A stretch of 64,000 bases of DNA from Phragmites australis (Eukaryota > Streptophyta > Magnoliopsida > Poales > Poaceae). The DNA lies in NCBI RefSeq assembly GCF_958298935.1, contig NC_084934.1, positions 5,644,501-5,708,500 on the forward strand, given 5' to 3'. The translations under genes were made by a program, and so were the position numbers. The notes under the pieces are model-generated. The model had not been told where the DNA came from and searched no databases. It worked only from the letters and a program-made list of their open reading frames with translations. Every line of letters begins with the position of its first letter. Position 1 is the stretch's first letter. Positions 13,750 through 26,300 of the stretch are shown one piece after another.

Positions 13750-16700
13750 TCAAGCAACATTTGAGAAGTCGATGATATTAAGCTCATTTCTTAATTTGCA
13801 AAAACAATTCTCATCTAAGGGTTTGGTAAAGATATCTGCTAGTTGGCCTTCGGTCCAAACACTGTCTACTAGGATATCATCTTTGCTTACATGATCTCTA
13901 AGAAAGTGATAGCGAATATCTATAAGTTTGGTTCTAGAGTGTTGGACTGGATTTGTGGCTATTTTTACAGCACTCTCGTTGTCATACAAAAGAGACACTA
14001 TTTTGAAAACAACACCATAATCTAGCAAAGTTTGTCTCATCCAAAGCAATTGAGCACAAAGTGCTACGGAGTTTTGTTTCTTGGATGACCATGAAACTAG
14101 CGATCTACCAAGAAATTGGTAACTACCGAAGGTGCCTTTCCTATCAACTTTGCAATCTACATAATCAGAATCCGAATATCCAAGTAGCTCAAACTTAACA
14201 CCTTTAGAATACCAAAGCCCTATACTAGGAGAGAACTTTAAATACCTCAAAAAGCGCTTAACAGCCATCAAATGACATTCTTTGGAAGATGCTTGAAACC
14301 TTGCACACATGCATACACTAAATATGATATATGTTCTAGATGCGGTAAGATAAAGCAAACTACCTATCATTGATCTATAAAGCTTTAAATCTACCGGTTT
14401 ACATCTTCCATACCAAACTTTTTCAATAAATCCTTCAGATACTTTGATTGGCTAATAAAAGTTCCATCTTTGAGTTGCTTGATTTGAAGTACAAGAAAGA
14501 AACTCAATTCACCAATCACAGACATTTCGAATTCCTTAGACATCATTTCTCCAAATTCTTCAAAAAATCCTTGTTAGTAGTTCCAAAAATGATGTCATCA
14601 ATATAAATTTAACAAACAAAGAAATCATTGCCAATAGATTTAGTGAACAAGGTAGTATCAACTTTCCTAATTTTGAAGCTTTTAGAAACAAGAAAATCTC
14701 TAAGTCTCTCATACCATGCACGTGGAGCTTGTTTAAGGATATAGAGAGCTTTAAAGAGTTTATATATATGATTTGGCTTTTTAGGATCTTTAAAACCGGG
14801 AGGTTGTTCAACAAAGACAAGTTCACTAATTTTACCATTCAAAAATGCACTTTTTACATCCATTTGATATAACTTAATGTTATAAGATGAAGCAAAAGCA
14901 AGCGAGATTTTAATAGCCTCAAGTCTAGCTACGGGAGTAAAAGTTTCACCAAAATCCAAACCTTCGACTTGAGTATATCCTTGTGCAACCAATCTTGCTT
15001 GGTTCCTTACAACAATTCCATCTTCATCTTGCTTATTTTGAAAAACTCATTTTGTGCCAATAACATTATGATCTCTTGGTCTTTCCACCAATTCCCATAC
15101 ATCATTGCGGGTGAAATTATTTAACTCTTCATGCATTGCATTTACCCAATCCGGATCATTTAGTGATTTTTCTACATGATTAGGTTCAATAGAAGATACA
15201 AAAGAATAGTATTCACAAAATGAAGCAATACAAGAATGAGCTTGAACACCCTTACTAAGATCACCAACAATTTGATCAATGGGATGGTCCTTGACAATGG
15301 TATGATAAACTCTTGGATGAGCTATTGGTTCTTGTGATGGATTTTATGAAGTGGTAGCTTATTGTACATGATCATCCATATCTTTCACATTTTGAGTTTG
15401 AGCTTGATCATTTGTAGTGGAAGAAGAACGAATAGCTTGAATAGAGATAGATGGATCATCCTCTAGTTCATCTTCCTCTTTTGCCTTGATGTCACTTATT
15501 GACATATTTTTTATAGCACTTCTCAAGCCTTCATTACCTACATCATCCAAATTTTCTTGCTCTTCTTGAGAGCTATTAGTCTCATCAAACTCAACATCAT
15601 GTGTCTCTTCAACCAAACCGGAATTTTAGTTGTAGACACGATAAGCTTTACTATTGGAAGAATAACCAAGTAAGAAATCTTCATCATATTTTCTTTGGAA
15701 TTTTGATAAACATGTACCTTTCTTGAGAATATAGCATTTGCATCCAAATACCCAAAAATATGAAATGTTTGGCTTTCTTCCAATAAGAAGTTCATATGGA
15801 GTTCTTTTCAAAAGACGATGACAATATAATCTATTTGATGAATGGCAGGCGGTATTAATAGCTTCAGCCCAAAAATTGTCCGAAACATTATATTCCAAAA
15901 GCATTGATCTTGTCATATAAATAAGAGTTCGATTCTTCCTTTCTACTACTTCATTTTGCTTCGGAGTGTATTTGGCCGAGAATTCATGCCCTTTTCATCA
16001 CAAAAGTCCTCAACCTTTGTGTTCTTGAATTCGGAGCCATTGTCACTTCTTACTTTCTTGATCTTGAAATCAAATTTATTTTCAGCCCTTTTAGCAAAGC
16101 TTTTGAAGGTGTTAAATACAATAGTCTTATCATGTAAAAAGAATACCCAAGTAAATCTTGAAAACTCATCAACAATAACAAGACAATAGTTATTACCTCC
16201 AATACTTACATATGTAGTAGGACCAAATAAATCCATGTGTAATAATTCTAAAGGTCTTGAAGTTGATATGGAACTCTTGTATGGATGTGAATTTCCCACT
16301 TACTTTCCAGCTTGACAAGCACTACATAACTTGTCCTTCTCAAATTTCACATCTTTCAATCCAATTACAAGATCATGCTTCAACAAACGGTTTAGTTGAT
16401 TCATACTAACATGACCAAGCCTTCTATACCAAAGCCATCATTTTGAAGTCTTCGTGAACAAGCATGTGCTAAGGCTTGCATCATTAGAAGAAAAATTAAC
16501 TAGATAAAGATTACCATATATAAAGCCTTTGAAAATAATATTATTGTCCTTTATGCTAGATATGATCACATCATTTGGAGAAAAAGTGCATGTAAGATCA
16601 AGATCACATAATTGAGCAACGGATAACAAATTGAAATTTAAGTATTCAACTAGTAAGACATTTGAGATAAACAAATCATTTGAGATAGCAATTTTACCTA

Positions 16701-16900
16701 ATCCTTTTACCTTTCCTTTGATATTGTCTCCAAATATGATTTTGTCATATTACAATCCATTATTGCTCATAGAAGTGAACATCCTTTGATTTCTGGTTAT
16801 GTGTTAAGTGCATCCACTATCTAGCACCCAATGTCTCCCATTGAACTTGTAGTTTACGTACAAAACAAAGTTAAGCTCTTTTAGGTACCCAAACTTGTTT
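13750..16900 (-). pseudogene. Element B pol remnant
   Basis: Broken polyprotein. The pre-integrase region is at 16438-16760 (NFNLLSVAQLCDLDL). The integrase core is at 15946-16299 with LHMDLFGP and RSDNGSEF (two of the DDE acids) and VIVDEFSRFTW. The integrase C-terminal part with FWVFGCKCY is at 15626-15916. RT at 14560-14992 carries VEGLDFGETFTPVARLEAI and MDVKSAFLNG; the IYIDDIIFG box near 14600 is intact but preceded by a stop. RNase H at 13750-14370 ends ADIFTKPLDENCF. Copia gene order. An Asp/Glu-rich linker lies between integrase and RT (15359-15616). Confidence 0.88.
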
Positions 16901-17297
16901 GGATCCTTAGATGTTAGTCACCAAGGTTTTAGCTTTTTATCACCAATTATAAAAGTGCCAATAAATCTAGGTTTAACAATACCATTAGAGCATTTCTTAA
17001 GGACATAGCATGAATCAAAAGATACATATGAATTATCCTTGGTATTTTTGTAATCCTTCTCAATATGCCTGGTTTTCTTGCACCGCGTGCAATAACCGCT
17101 ACCTTTCACAAAAGTAGTTTTGTGATGAATGAATGTCTTCTTACCCTTCTTGGGAACATACCCAAGGCCTTCTTTCTTGATGGAGAATCTTTGACTATCC
17201 AAAACTTGTCTAATTTTAGACTCTCCAATATAGCATCTTGCAAGATCATTTGTTAGCTTTTTAACTTTTTATTTCAACATGATATTTTCATCAATAA

Positions 17298-19017
17298 TCA
17301 AGACATTATTGCAAGATACATCTTTAGTGAAGTAAACACAACATTATGCAAGGTAGAAGAACTAATATGAGATAAATTAGATACATCATCAAGAATATTG
17401 CAAGATATACTCATATCTACTTTTGATTTGTTGGTTTCATGAGCAGTAAGAGAGTTATGAGCTTCCTTAAGCATCTCGTGAGTTTCTTTTAGACCCTCAT
17501 GAGCCGTCTTTAGCTCCTCATAGAAATCTTGAAGAGAAGTGTGTCTCTTTTTCAATTCCTTAAATTTGCTCTTTCTTTGCTCATGAAATCATCAAAACCT
17601 TTTATTAGCTCAACTAGATCATCATATGAATATTCATCTTCATCATTTAATACCTTAGAGTCACCCTTTGCCATAATAAAATGAGGTGTGGAGAAGAGTG
17701 AATGTGCTTCCTTGATGGCTACACTGGCAAGACCCTTTTGAGATGGCTTCTCATCATTGGAGTCAGAGCTTGAGCTTGCATCCGAATCCCACTCAACATA
17801 GCATGCTTGACCATCTTTCTTTTTCTTGTAGAGTACTTCTTGAAAACTTTCTTGCCTTCACTCTCCTTCTTTTTCTTAGAATGTTTTTCTTCCTTGTTCT
17901 TGCAATTTGTGGCAATATGGTCTTTTTCACCACATTCAAAATATCTTCTTTCTTCGAAGGGATTTCCTTTTGAAGATTCTCCCTTCTTACTATATCCACC
18001 TTGATATCTCTTCTTCTTCATAAATATTTTGAACTTTCTCACAAAGAGAGCCATCTCTTCATCATCCTCATCATCATCATCACTCTCTTCATGATCATCT
18101 TTGCCTTTTGATGCTTGAGCCTTAAATGCGATATTCTTCTTCTTAGCATCACTAGCATCATCATCATGAAGATCCTCTTGTGACTTCTTGAAAATGTCAT
18201 AAGTGAGAATTTCACTCAAGATTTGTATTGGAGTTGTCTCCTTCAAGTTGGTCCTCATATTTGTTAGGCAAAGCTCTAAGAAACTTATGAGAAAAATCAA
18301 CCTTGGAAACATCCATGCCAAGCTCCTTGAGTTCATTTATTATGTTGTTCAAACGATTGAATATTTCTTCAATGCTTTCGTTTGGTAACATAGTAAATTT
18401 CTCAAGTTACCCTTTGTAAACAAAAAGCTTGGCATCCTTAACCATGGTTGAACCTTCATGAATCTCTTTAAGCCTTTCTCAAACTTTATGAGTAGTCTCA
18501 AGCTTGCAAATACGATTGAACTCATTAAGATGTAAAGCACTATAAAGAACATTCATAGCTTGAGCATTAGCAAGAGAATTGGAAACATCCATGCCAAGCT
18601 CCTTGAGTTCATTTATTATGTTGTTCGAACGATTGAATATTTCTTCAATGCTTTTGTTTGGTAACATAGTAAATTTCTCAAGTTACCCTTTGTAAACAAA
18701 AAGCTTGGCATCCTTAACCATGGTTGAACCTTCATGAATCTCTTTAAGCCTTTCCCAAATTTTATGAGTAGTCTCAAGCTTGCAAATGCGATTGAACTCA
18801 TTAAGATGTAAAGCACTATAAAGAACATTCATAGCTTGAACTCATCAACATCGGTAAGATTAATGGGATCAAGAATTACATAATCCTTATCCATAATATC
18901 CTAAAGCTTACCGCCCATAGCCTTAAGATATACGGTCATTCTAGCCTTCCAATAGGCGTAGTTTGACCCCTCAAAGAACATAGCTTTCCCCACATTGATA
19001 TGAACGTCACTAGCCAT
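17298..19017 (-). pseudogene. Element B gag remnant with internal duplication
   Basis: Gag begins at the ATG at 19017 (MASDVHINVGKAMFFEGSNY) and hits a TAG at 18901-18903 after 38 codons. The capsid-like part then continues to about 17719 with an acidic and lysine-rich segment and the knuckle CGEKDHIATNC (about 17900). A second CCHC-like YCTRCKKTRHIEKDY lies near 17060-17110, and a Glu/His-rich coiled-coil-like stretch (EELKTAHEGLKETHEMLKEA) is at 17298-17555. A 276-bp tandem duplication (18305-18580 and 18581-about 18838) lies within the capsid-coding part. Confidence 0.8.
18305..18838 (-). repeat. 276-bp tandem duplication inside element B gag
   Basis: The block starting GGAAACATCCATGCC at 18305 recurs at 18581, a period of 276 bp (92 codons, so frame-neutral). 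The copies differ at only a few positions seen by eye (for example CAAACGATTG/CGAACGATTG and GCTTTCG/GCTTTTG). The second copy ends near 18838, where unique gag sequence resumes. Confidence 0.9.
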
Positions 19018-19062
19018 AATCCTACTCCGGGATGATTAAATCCGCAACAAAAGGAGTCCTAG

Positions 19063-19076
19063 GCTCTGATACCACT
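19063..19076 (-). promoter_or_regulatory. Primer binding site of element B
   Basis: The minus strand reads TGGTATCAGAGC, an exact tRNA-iMet 3' complement, two bases inside the LTR start at 19077. Confidence 0.8.
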
Positions 19077-20430
19077 TGTAGGATCAAGGATATCGACTAG
19101 AGGGGGGTGAATAGGCGGTTTTAAAAACTAATTGCTAACCGACCAAGAAATTAAGTAGAGAATTAAGTAGAAAAACTAAGAGCTAAGTTGAGGTTTGCAA
19201 ACCTAGGGTGACATGAAACTTGACCTTAAGCTGAAAATGAATAAGAACTACTCAAAACCTCGATTCCACTAGCTAAGCACTTTATCACTAGCTAAGCACT
19301 TTACCACTCCGGCAAGGCGTGCTCAAACCTCTCACAATCACCACCATAGCTCCTTCACAATCTTCCTTGAAGGGCTCGACGGTGCCATAACCTCCAAGAA
19401 GTCTAGGTGACGGCAACCTCCAAGAGTAATAAGTTGATGATGCTTGCTTGAAGGATCACGAGTGCCTAATTGCTCAAACTCTTTAAAATTATGCACTAGT
19501 TGCTCTCAACCTCTCAAAGATGCAATCACCGAGTTAATGGAGAGGGAGAGTAAAGGCAAGAGCTCAAGGTGTTGTATTTATATGCTAGGGTCAAGGGATA
19601 CATCAATGAACCAGCCATGCCCTTATTTATACCCCTCCACGCAAAAACTAACCGTTACTGTCATTCTGACAGTTCTACGCAAGTGACGGTCAGACCGCAG
19701 AACCATTGACGGTCAGACCGCCCCCGTACAACGGCTACAGACAATGTTGAAATTAATTCTGACACAGCCAGGCGGTCAGACCGCCATCCTTCTCAATCAG
19801 ACCGGCACAACCTTAGCGGTCAAACTGGCGGACCCTGCATTCAGACCGTAGGACCCAAAACTCTCTGTATGATTCTCGGTCAGACCGGCACACCCTTCGG
19901 TCAGACCGAGACTTGGTTTTACTCAGTGTTTTGAGAAGATTTTATACAGCGGTCAAACCACCACTCTCAAAAGAGTAAGATTGTTCTAGTTTTTATACAG
20001 TGGTTAGACCGCCGCCTGGAACGGTCAGACCACCAACACATAGAAGCTCCCAAGAGCAGTCTTTTCGATGGATTATCTCAAACTATAATTTTCAACTCTA
20101 TATGAAATGCAAGTTTGAGCAATTTGGCACCACAAAAACCTTAAGTAACCACACATCAACCCTTCTTAATAGTACGGCACTTATCCTATCAATCCGGTCA
20201 ATTTTTCTTCTCTAATCTTTGTTGACCGGGAAAAGAAAAATGCCCTACAATTATACCTTTGCCTTGAGCTAGCCATTATTCATGTTTTCCACTCATGCAA
20301 CTTCTAGCTCTGCAACATCTTTGTGACTAACCTTTTTATAACTTATTCAAACATATTAGTCTACAAAAGACATATTGACATTAATTACCAAAACACGAAT
20401 TAGGGACCTAGATGCTTCACTAAGCACTCA
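19077..20430 (-). repeat. Element B right LTR (5' LTR)
   Basis: Begins TGTAGGATCAAGG after the PBS. It contains a dense series of CGGTCAGACCG-like palindromes at about 19686-20030. It ends near 20430, where homology to the element A LTR resumes (CTAGCACAAGGCTCTC). The exact right boundary is inferred. Confidence 0.65.
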
Positions 20431-22181
20431 TCTATCTCTCCTTTAAAACCCTAGCACAAGGCTCTCATATAGATGGCTCAAGAGGTGGGCTTCCCAACCA
20501 GCCATATCCCTCTATTTATAGCCTAGGAAACTTGACCCTCCAAGTTTCCTTGACTGTTCCCAAATACCCCTCTCTTATAGTACATTCCTACCTACCACCG
20601 ATGGTATTTTGGTTTATTTTCTCCTATATCCATCAGACGACTGTGGTGCCTTCACGACTTAGCTTCGCCTCAATGCAAGCTTCACGATGATGCCACGTGC
20701 ACTCCATTTGCCCGTGGTTTTGTAACCAAACCGGAAAACCGACTCGCACGCTTCTTAAGGCATGACTCACAACTGCTTGCTTTGACCTCAAGCAAGTCTT
20801 CCGATGTTAACGCGTGTCCTCTGTATTTCAATCTTAACCACCGGCAAGTCTCTCCCGCTCCTGATCCTTGGGACAGCCTTGTCACTTTCACCGGCATCCC
20901 TAAGGGTGGCAATTTCCCCCGTCGGGTCGGGTCGGGGCCTTAACTCGGGTCAGGTTTGGATCTGTTTTTTCACATGTGGGTGTCACCCAAAACTCGAAAC
21001 CCTGCCCGCCCATCCCCGCTCGCCCACCCCGCCCCGACCCGCTGTCGTCACACTACTGGGTTTCGGGTTGCCCCGTCGGGTTTCGGGTCCTCGTCGGGGC
21101 TGGGGGCAAGGGTGGTTTTGCACCCGATATTGATTTCGAGTTCGGGTCGGGTTTGGCGAGTTGGGTTTCGGGTTCGGGTCCATTCCAGCAAAACCCGACG
21201 GGGGCAGACCCGTTACCATCCCTAGGCATCCCCTTCGCTTGACTTTATCAACATGCCGCCTTCATCAACCTTCATCTCTTGCCTTACTTGACCTCCATGT
21301 GTACTGCTAAGATCATCTTTGACTCCGTCCGGTCTCCTTAATCGTCCAGCACTAAACACTTCGCTTAGACCGGATCACCCGTCGTCGACCGCCAAGTTGC
21401 ATCCATCACCTGCACACCATGAGACTAGCAAACATGCATCTCCAGAACCATATAACATCATCGCATGTTAGTCCAAATCCAAATCATGTTGAAAAAGATC
21501 AAACGTAATAAGAATGTGAACACCGGATGGTGCGGTGTTCACACCGGTACAACACCGGACCATCCAGTGAGTACAACTCCACTGGAACCTGGTTTGCATT
21601 CCTCTATGAAAAATTAGTCTGGTGATCATAAAATCCCAACACCGGACAATCCTGTGAACACCTCAACATTTGCCTTGAAACTGAAAAGCTCCGGTGATAC
21701 TCTCTGGTGTTCACACGCCCATCACCAGACCATCCGGTGAGTACATCATCACTGGAACTTAGTTTTTCAACCTCTCTGGAAATCTTTGTCCGGTGAAGCC
21801 TCCAGTGATCACCCGTGCACACACTAGACCATCCAGTGAAGCTACTACACCAGACTTTCACATTTGCACCTTCTCTGAAACAATTAGTCCGGTGCTCACT
21901 CTCACCCACACCGGACCTTCCGGTAAATGAATTTTTCTCTGCATCTACGCTGAAAAGCTCTGGTGCTCACATCCCGTGAGGTCAAAAACCCTCACACCAG
22001 ATTATCCGGTGAGTGTAAGCTTCTTGCACCGAGACAATGATATAAACTCTAATTCTTTTCAACTTTGGTTAGACAAAATCAATAATACAGTATATAATAC
22101 ATATACTGACCAACAAAAGCCACACAACGTCAATCACTCATCACATAAGATAAATCAAGATACATCTCAGCTTATTTCTTA
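20431..22181 (-). repeat. Element A right LTR, second segment
   Basis: Colinear with about 3170-4628 of the left LTR, except for the 324-bp MITE at 20901-21224. It ends ...TTTCTTA at 22181 (TCTCA in the sister LTR), followed by the ATTTT duplicate. Region 21520-22010 again carries the CACCGGA / TCCGGTG inverted motifs. Confidence 0.85.
20901..21224. mobile_element. hAT-type MITE, 324 bp, perfect 8-bp TSD
   Basis: Flanked by GGCATCCC at 20893-20900 and 21225-21232. The termini TAAGGGTGGCAA and TTACCATCCCTA form an imperfect inverted repeat typical of hAT MITEs. The interior is rich in GGGTCGGGT/GGGTTTCGGG tracts and has no credible coding capacity. The sister LTR of element A (about 3643-3655) has the uninterrupted site, which fixes both ends. 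Confidence 0.9.
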
Positions 22182-22186
22182 ATTTT

Positions 22187-23300
22187 TCTTGTATTGTACG
22201 TGAGGGGACCAAAAAGGAAGAAGAGCTTGCAGATGTGGCATGCCCTTGTGGGATCTCGAGGGTAGGAGCGAGAGGGAAGAGGCACCTCTCTCTCTGTTGT
22301 CGGGCTTAAATATATTTGAGAATTGGCACGTTAGAGACAAATCGATGATTTTGTTTACTAAAAGCAGGTATTTAAATTATTTTATATTATCTATAAACTC
22401 TAAATTCCATATAAATATCGAAGCTGAAGATATTTAAATTATTTTACTTTTCTACAAATTCTAAATCTCATATGGAGATCTGTCCAACATAGCTTATACC
22501 TTGGGCAAGAGCATGAAGTGGTTACAAATAGTAGTGATTTGTGGAGGCAGAGACCTTCCTCGCGGTGAGGAGATCGAAGTGGAGGATTTGGCTTGGTGGG
22601 CCATGGGCGTGGAATCCTGGAACTAGGGATTTAGGACAAGGAGAACATAACTTTGATTGGTTCAGCTATATATATTACTAATGAATCACCAAGGTTGGGA
22701 GGAGTAAATTCCCATGGTCAGCTGCACCGAAATTCAGTTGTTTATTACCAGGGGTAATTAAGTAAACCTTCGTTACATCCGTAAACCAAGAGTTGTAAGG
22801 TACGAAGAAAGAGCAAATGGGTTTCGTTTTAAATATGATACGGTTGAGCAACCAAGGTCACTCCAACTAATGTCATGCTAGTCTTCATTGAAGAAAATGT
22901 CCACGAATCGGCTCCGTTTTCTGTTCGTTCCTGGGCAGCGTAATCACGGTGATGTCGGGAATTACGAAAAGTGACCTGAGTACCTGACGGCATAGGAATT
23001 TTTCTCAAAAATAGATTTGAACGTAGAAAGCCGAGGCCGAAAAACATGCAACATAGTAGTAAAATCTTTTAATAACCTCTTGGATCTTCAGATACATTAT
23101 CCAGCAGCGATTCCGATACCACGGAATCTGTTATGGCAACACGCACGTGAACTACTTACTGCATAAACGCGCGATCCAAAATTACGCACTGTAATTACCT
23201 TCCTCTCGTCGAACCACATCCATTTCTTATTATGTTTCGCCTGTACGGTTACAGCTACCGGCTCGATGCCTTCTGCGGAGGCTGAAAGGTGCCCATGGCA
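22187..23300. other. Intergenic region between WNK promoter remnant and START gene
   Basis: Contains the displaced upstream sequence of WNK at its left end and the 3' flank of the START gene at its right end. A short imperfect direct repeat (TATTTAAATTATTTTA at about 22368 and 22430, period about 62) is the only structure noted. No gene seen. Confidence 0.55.
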
Positions 23301-26300
23301 TCATTTCGTTGCCTGCCTTCTTGCTGCTCCAAGCAACAGGACCTTCCCAACCAGGCCCGTGTTGAGCACACAGACCGCGGCCACTGCGCCACCAACCATC
23401 ACCCATTTCCAGTCGAAACCGTGTTGAACTGCCCTGGAGCCATCATCCACATCGCTGATTTTATCTGCGCTGCAGAGTTCTTGATCCAAGGGACCATGTG
23501 AACCAGCAATAGATATCTTGGTGGTCGCTCGGGCCATGATGGCGCTGTGCGACAGGGTGTCTTCTGTTTCTCTCATTTGCTGATATGCTCTAAATCCGGA
23601 CTGCAGCTTCTTTACAGCGCCCCACATGCCATGCCGGACGCCAACCTTGGCAACATCTTTTGGTATGCCCATATCCTCATGGTGGACCAAAGTTACTTCA
23701 CATGCAGATTGCTGGCCACCTTGTTTGGGCGATGGAACTGCATTTCGCAAACAGATAATACGAATAAAGTGTCAAGGTTTGAGCTTTTGCATTCATGCAT
23801 CATTGAAACTTTGCGATGTTCAGAATGAACACAGTTCAAGATACCATAATGATAGTAAGAAAAAAGAGTTACCAGCTCTAATACGCCAACTTGAGAAGTA
23901 CAACTCCACACGCCTTGGTTTTTCCTTCTTGGGCAAAGGTGGATAAGGAACGCCCTGCAAATGGAGGTTATTGAGCACTCACAAGTCAAAACCAATATAT
24001 ATGCCCTTACATTCTAGCAAAAAATTTCTACAGACAGCAGTACTAGCATATTGAAATACCATGTGAACCTTATCCTGATCAGGGATTTCAATTTTGTTTT
24101 ACAATTTTTTCCGTTCACCGGTGAAAAGACCAAAATTCACGAAATTTTGCCGAAACTTCAGTCATTTTTCATCCTCTGCTTTGTGGGTCTCACATGTCAG
24201 TGAAAGAAATTCTAGAATTAGATATTTCTTGTTCCCCTTCGAAATTCATGAAATTTCACCGAAATTTTAATCTCTGATCCTGATTACGCAAGCATGGTAG
24301 ATAAGGAGGCACTTGGCTCTATGTGTGGAGAGCAAAGGTTCGATTCCCCAGCACAATGTGTATGAGAATTTTCCAACAATAGCTAAACATAAAGATGTAT
24401 CTCATTTGTCAGTATGTTGGTTCAATCTTGACTCACATCAGTTACATCTTCTATGTCTTCAAATACTATAGGGTATGTGCTCCAATCAGCTACTCCCAAA
24501 AGTAGTTTTTTTCTTCTGAAAGAACTACTCTCAAAAGTAGATGACCCAGTGAAATGTTTTCTTCATGTGATACAAACCCATCTCTTGTTTCCTAAAAGTC
24601 TAGCACGTACCAATCAACAAAAGAGCATAGCTATTAAGGTATGTCCATCTCCTCATAGACCTAAAAACCTCATAAACTGATATCTCACAAAACATGCTGA
24701 TGAAATTATGGAAGCAGTTTAGTTATAAAAGATGCTGAAATGTAATAACTTCAACAAACATCATGCTGGCAGATCATAAAATGGTTTACTATCTTAATAG
24801 CTAGGGCAAAGATGATTACTGTTTTGTGGATGGAAAAAAAGAAAATCAGAAAAATCATGACAACTATGACCCTAGGAAAGAAAGCATTTATATTGGGTCT
24901 AGGTCAATTACAAAGCTGCTGCTGAAAACTTTCTAAGGTCAAACTTTCTAAGCCTAGATATATTAAATAGAGAGTAAATAAACTTTTGGAGAAAAAAAGG
25001 GGCTTAGGGAAAGGAACATAAATTTAACGCAATAGGTGTGAAGTTATAAGTAAAGACAGGAAAATAGAAAGAAGGGGATACCAAAACATCATTTTTGTCA
25101 TTAATAAAATTACATGCATCTTTTTTTAGATAATGGAGGAACATTTTTCTCTAACATGCAGGAGAGTTGCGTATCATTGCATTAAGAAGAAGAGATAATA
25201 GAGGAACATAACATTACATGAGTGAAAGTATCTATCCAGAAAAGCTCTGTCGTACATATACCTTTGTAACACAATAGTAAGTCTTCCCAGATTCCCATAT
25301 GCGCCCTCCAAAGATGTATTCACGATCACTGCAAAAGAATGGGAACTGGAAAACAAACAACATGTTGGAATTGTGAAGTTCAACATGAAGGTACACAAGG
25401 CGCAACAGAACCTGGTCATACCTTTTTTATCCAGTGAACAATCGTGGTTCCATTCTGAGGGAACTCATCCAAAGTTTTAGAGTACGCGAGCATGGGATCC
25501 CACTTTAGACGAAAATCACCATCCCAGAAGAAATCTCTAACCAGTTCAGGAGTAGCATCCTCAAAAATAGTGCGGCTGCAATACATTATAGGTCCCACCT
25601 AAAGACATTTAAGAATAAACTCAGTAGATGTATATGAAGAGAACATGATAAAAACATTTAGTCATGATACAGATTTTACTGCAATTATCTAATTTTTTAT
25701 TTCAAATTATGTAGATTCAGTAACAAAAAAAGGTGATCAAATTATGTAGTCTCGGAATTTTTGTTTGTGTTCAAAAGCTAACATGCCAACTCTCATTTCT
25801 ACTTCTTTGTTAATCTATAGTTTTACAATATGCTATGTTCTTCATATGCTTTTCTTTCAAATTACATAGATTCAGTAAAGAAAAAGCTAGAATCTAACAG
25901 AGGATAATAAACAGACACACCGTACGTATAATGCTGCAGCCCTATGAACTGATAATATTACCATGAAGGAAAAAGGACATGATTGGATTTTCAAAAATTA
26001 AAATCCTGATCCTTCGTCTATTTAATTTAACACCCAGAGTTATTCTTTGCATTTTGACACTAATATGTTTATACACCACCTCTCATTCATGGTCCCTATA
26101 ACTTTTTATGATCTCCTATATTCTTAGCATTGGTTTCCCTTTTTACAACCCCACTGCTAAAAACAAACCTCAGGTTCACGCCGCCAGGCCTTGTAGGTCA
26201 TGTTGGAAGTTGTGCGCTCCATTAAATGCTGCCATGTTGTATCCCCACTCTCCTTGTTATCTAAAAGTTGCAGGAGATGCTCTAGGTCCTTCTCAGTGAC

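Larger units (their letters stand above)
13561..20430 (-). mobile_element. Copia element B (Sirevirus-like), nested in the LTR of element A
   Basis: Ty1-copia element in minus orientation. Its PBS is at 19063-19074, its 5' LTR starts with TGTAGGATC at 19077, gag ATG is at 19017, and pol ends at 13750. The right LTR runs to about 20430, where element A's LTR sequence resumes. The left (3') LTR is missing or scrambled (see 12861-13560). Stops and shifts break all frames. No clean TSD was identified because the left end is degraded; the boundaries are approximate. Confidence 0.75.
2594..22181 (-). mobile_element. Copia element A (Sirevirus-like LTR retrotransposon), nested host of later insertions
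   Basis: A complete but decayed Ty1-copia element in minus orientation. The left (3') LTR is 2594-4628. The right (5') LTR starts with TG at 11646 and ends at 22181; it is split by about 8.2 kb of other mobile DNA (about 12181-20430) and by a hAT-type MITE (20901-21224). Target duplicates ATTTT lie at 2589-2593 and 22182-22186. A tRNA-iMet-type PBS lies just inside the 5' LTR, and pyrimidine-rich (minus-strand purine) tracts lie inside the 3' LTR. Gag and pol are riddled with stops and frameshifts. The two LTRs differ by roughly 15 positions in a 90-base stretch compared by eye, so the insertion is old. Copia order (integrase before RT), multiple PPT-like tracts and a coiled-coil or zinc-knuckle gag favour the Sirevirus lineage. 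Confidence 0.88.

Noticed and set aside
24285..24345. A tRNA-like stretch with GGTTCGATTCCCC
   Set aside because: It has a B-box-like motif but no full cloverleaf could be drawn; at most a SINE relic.
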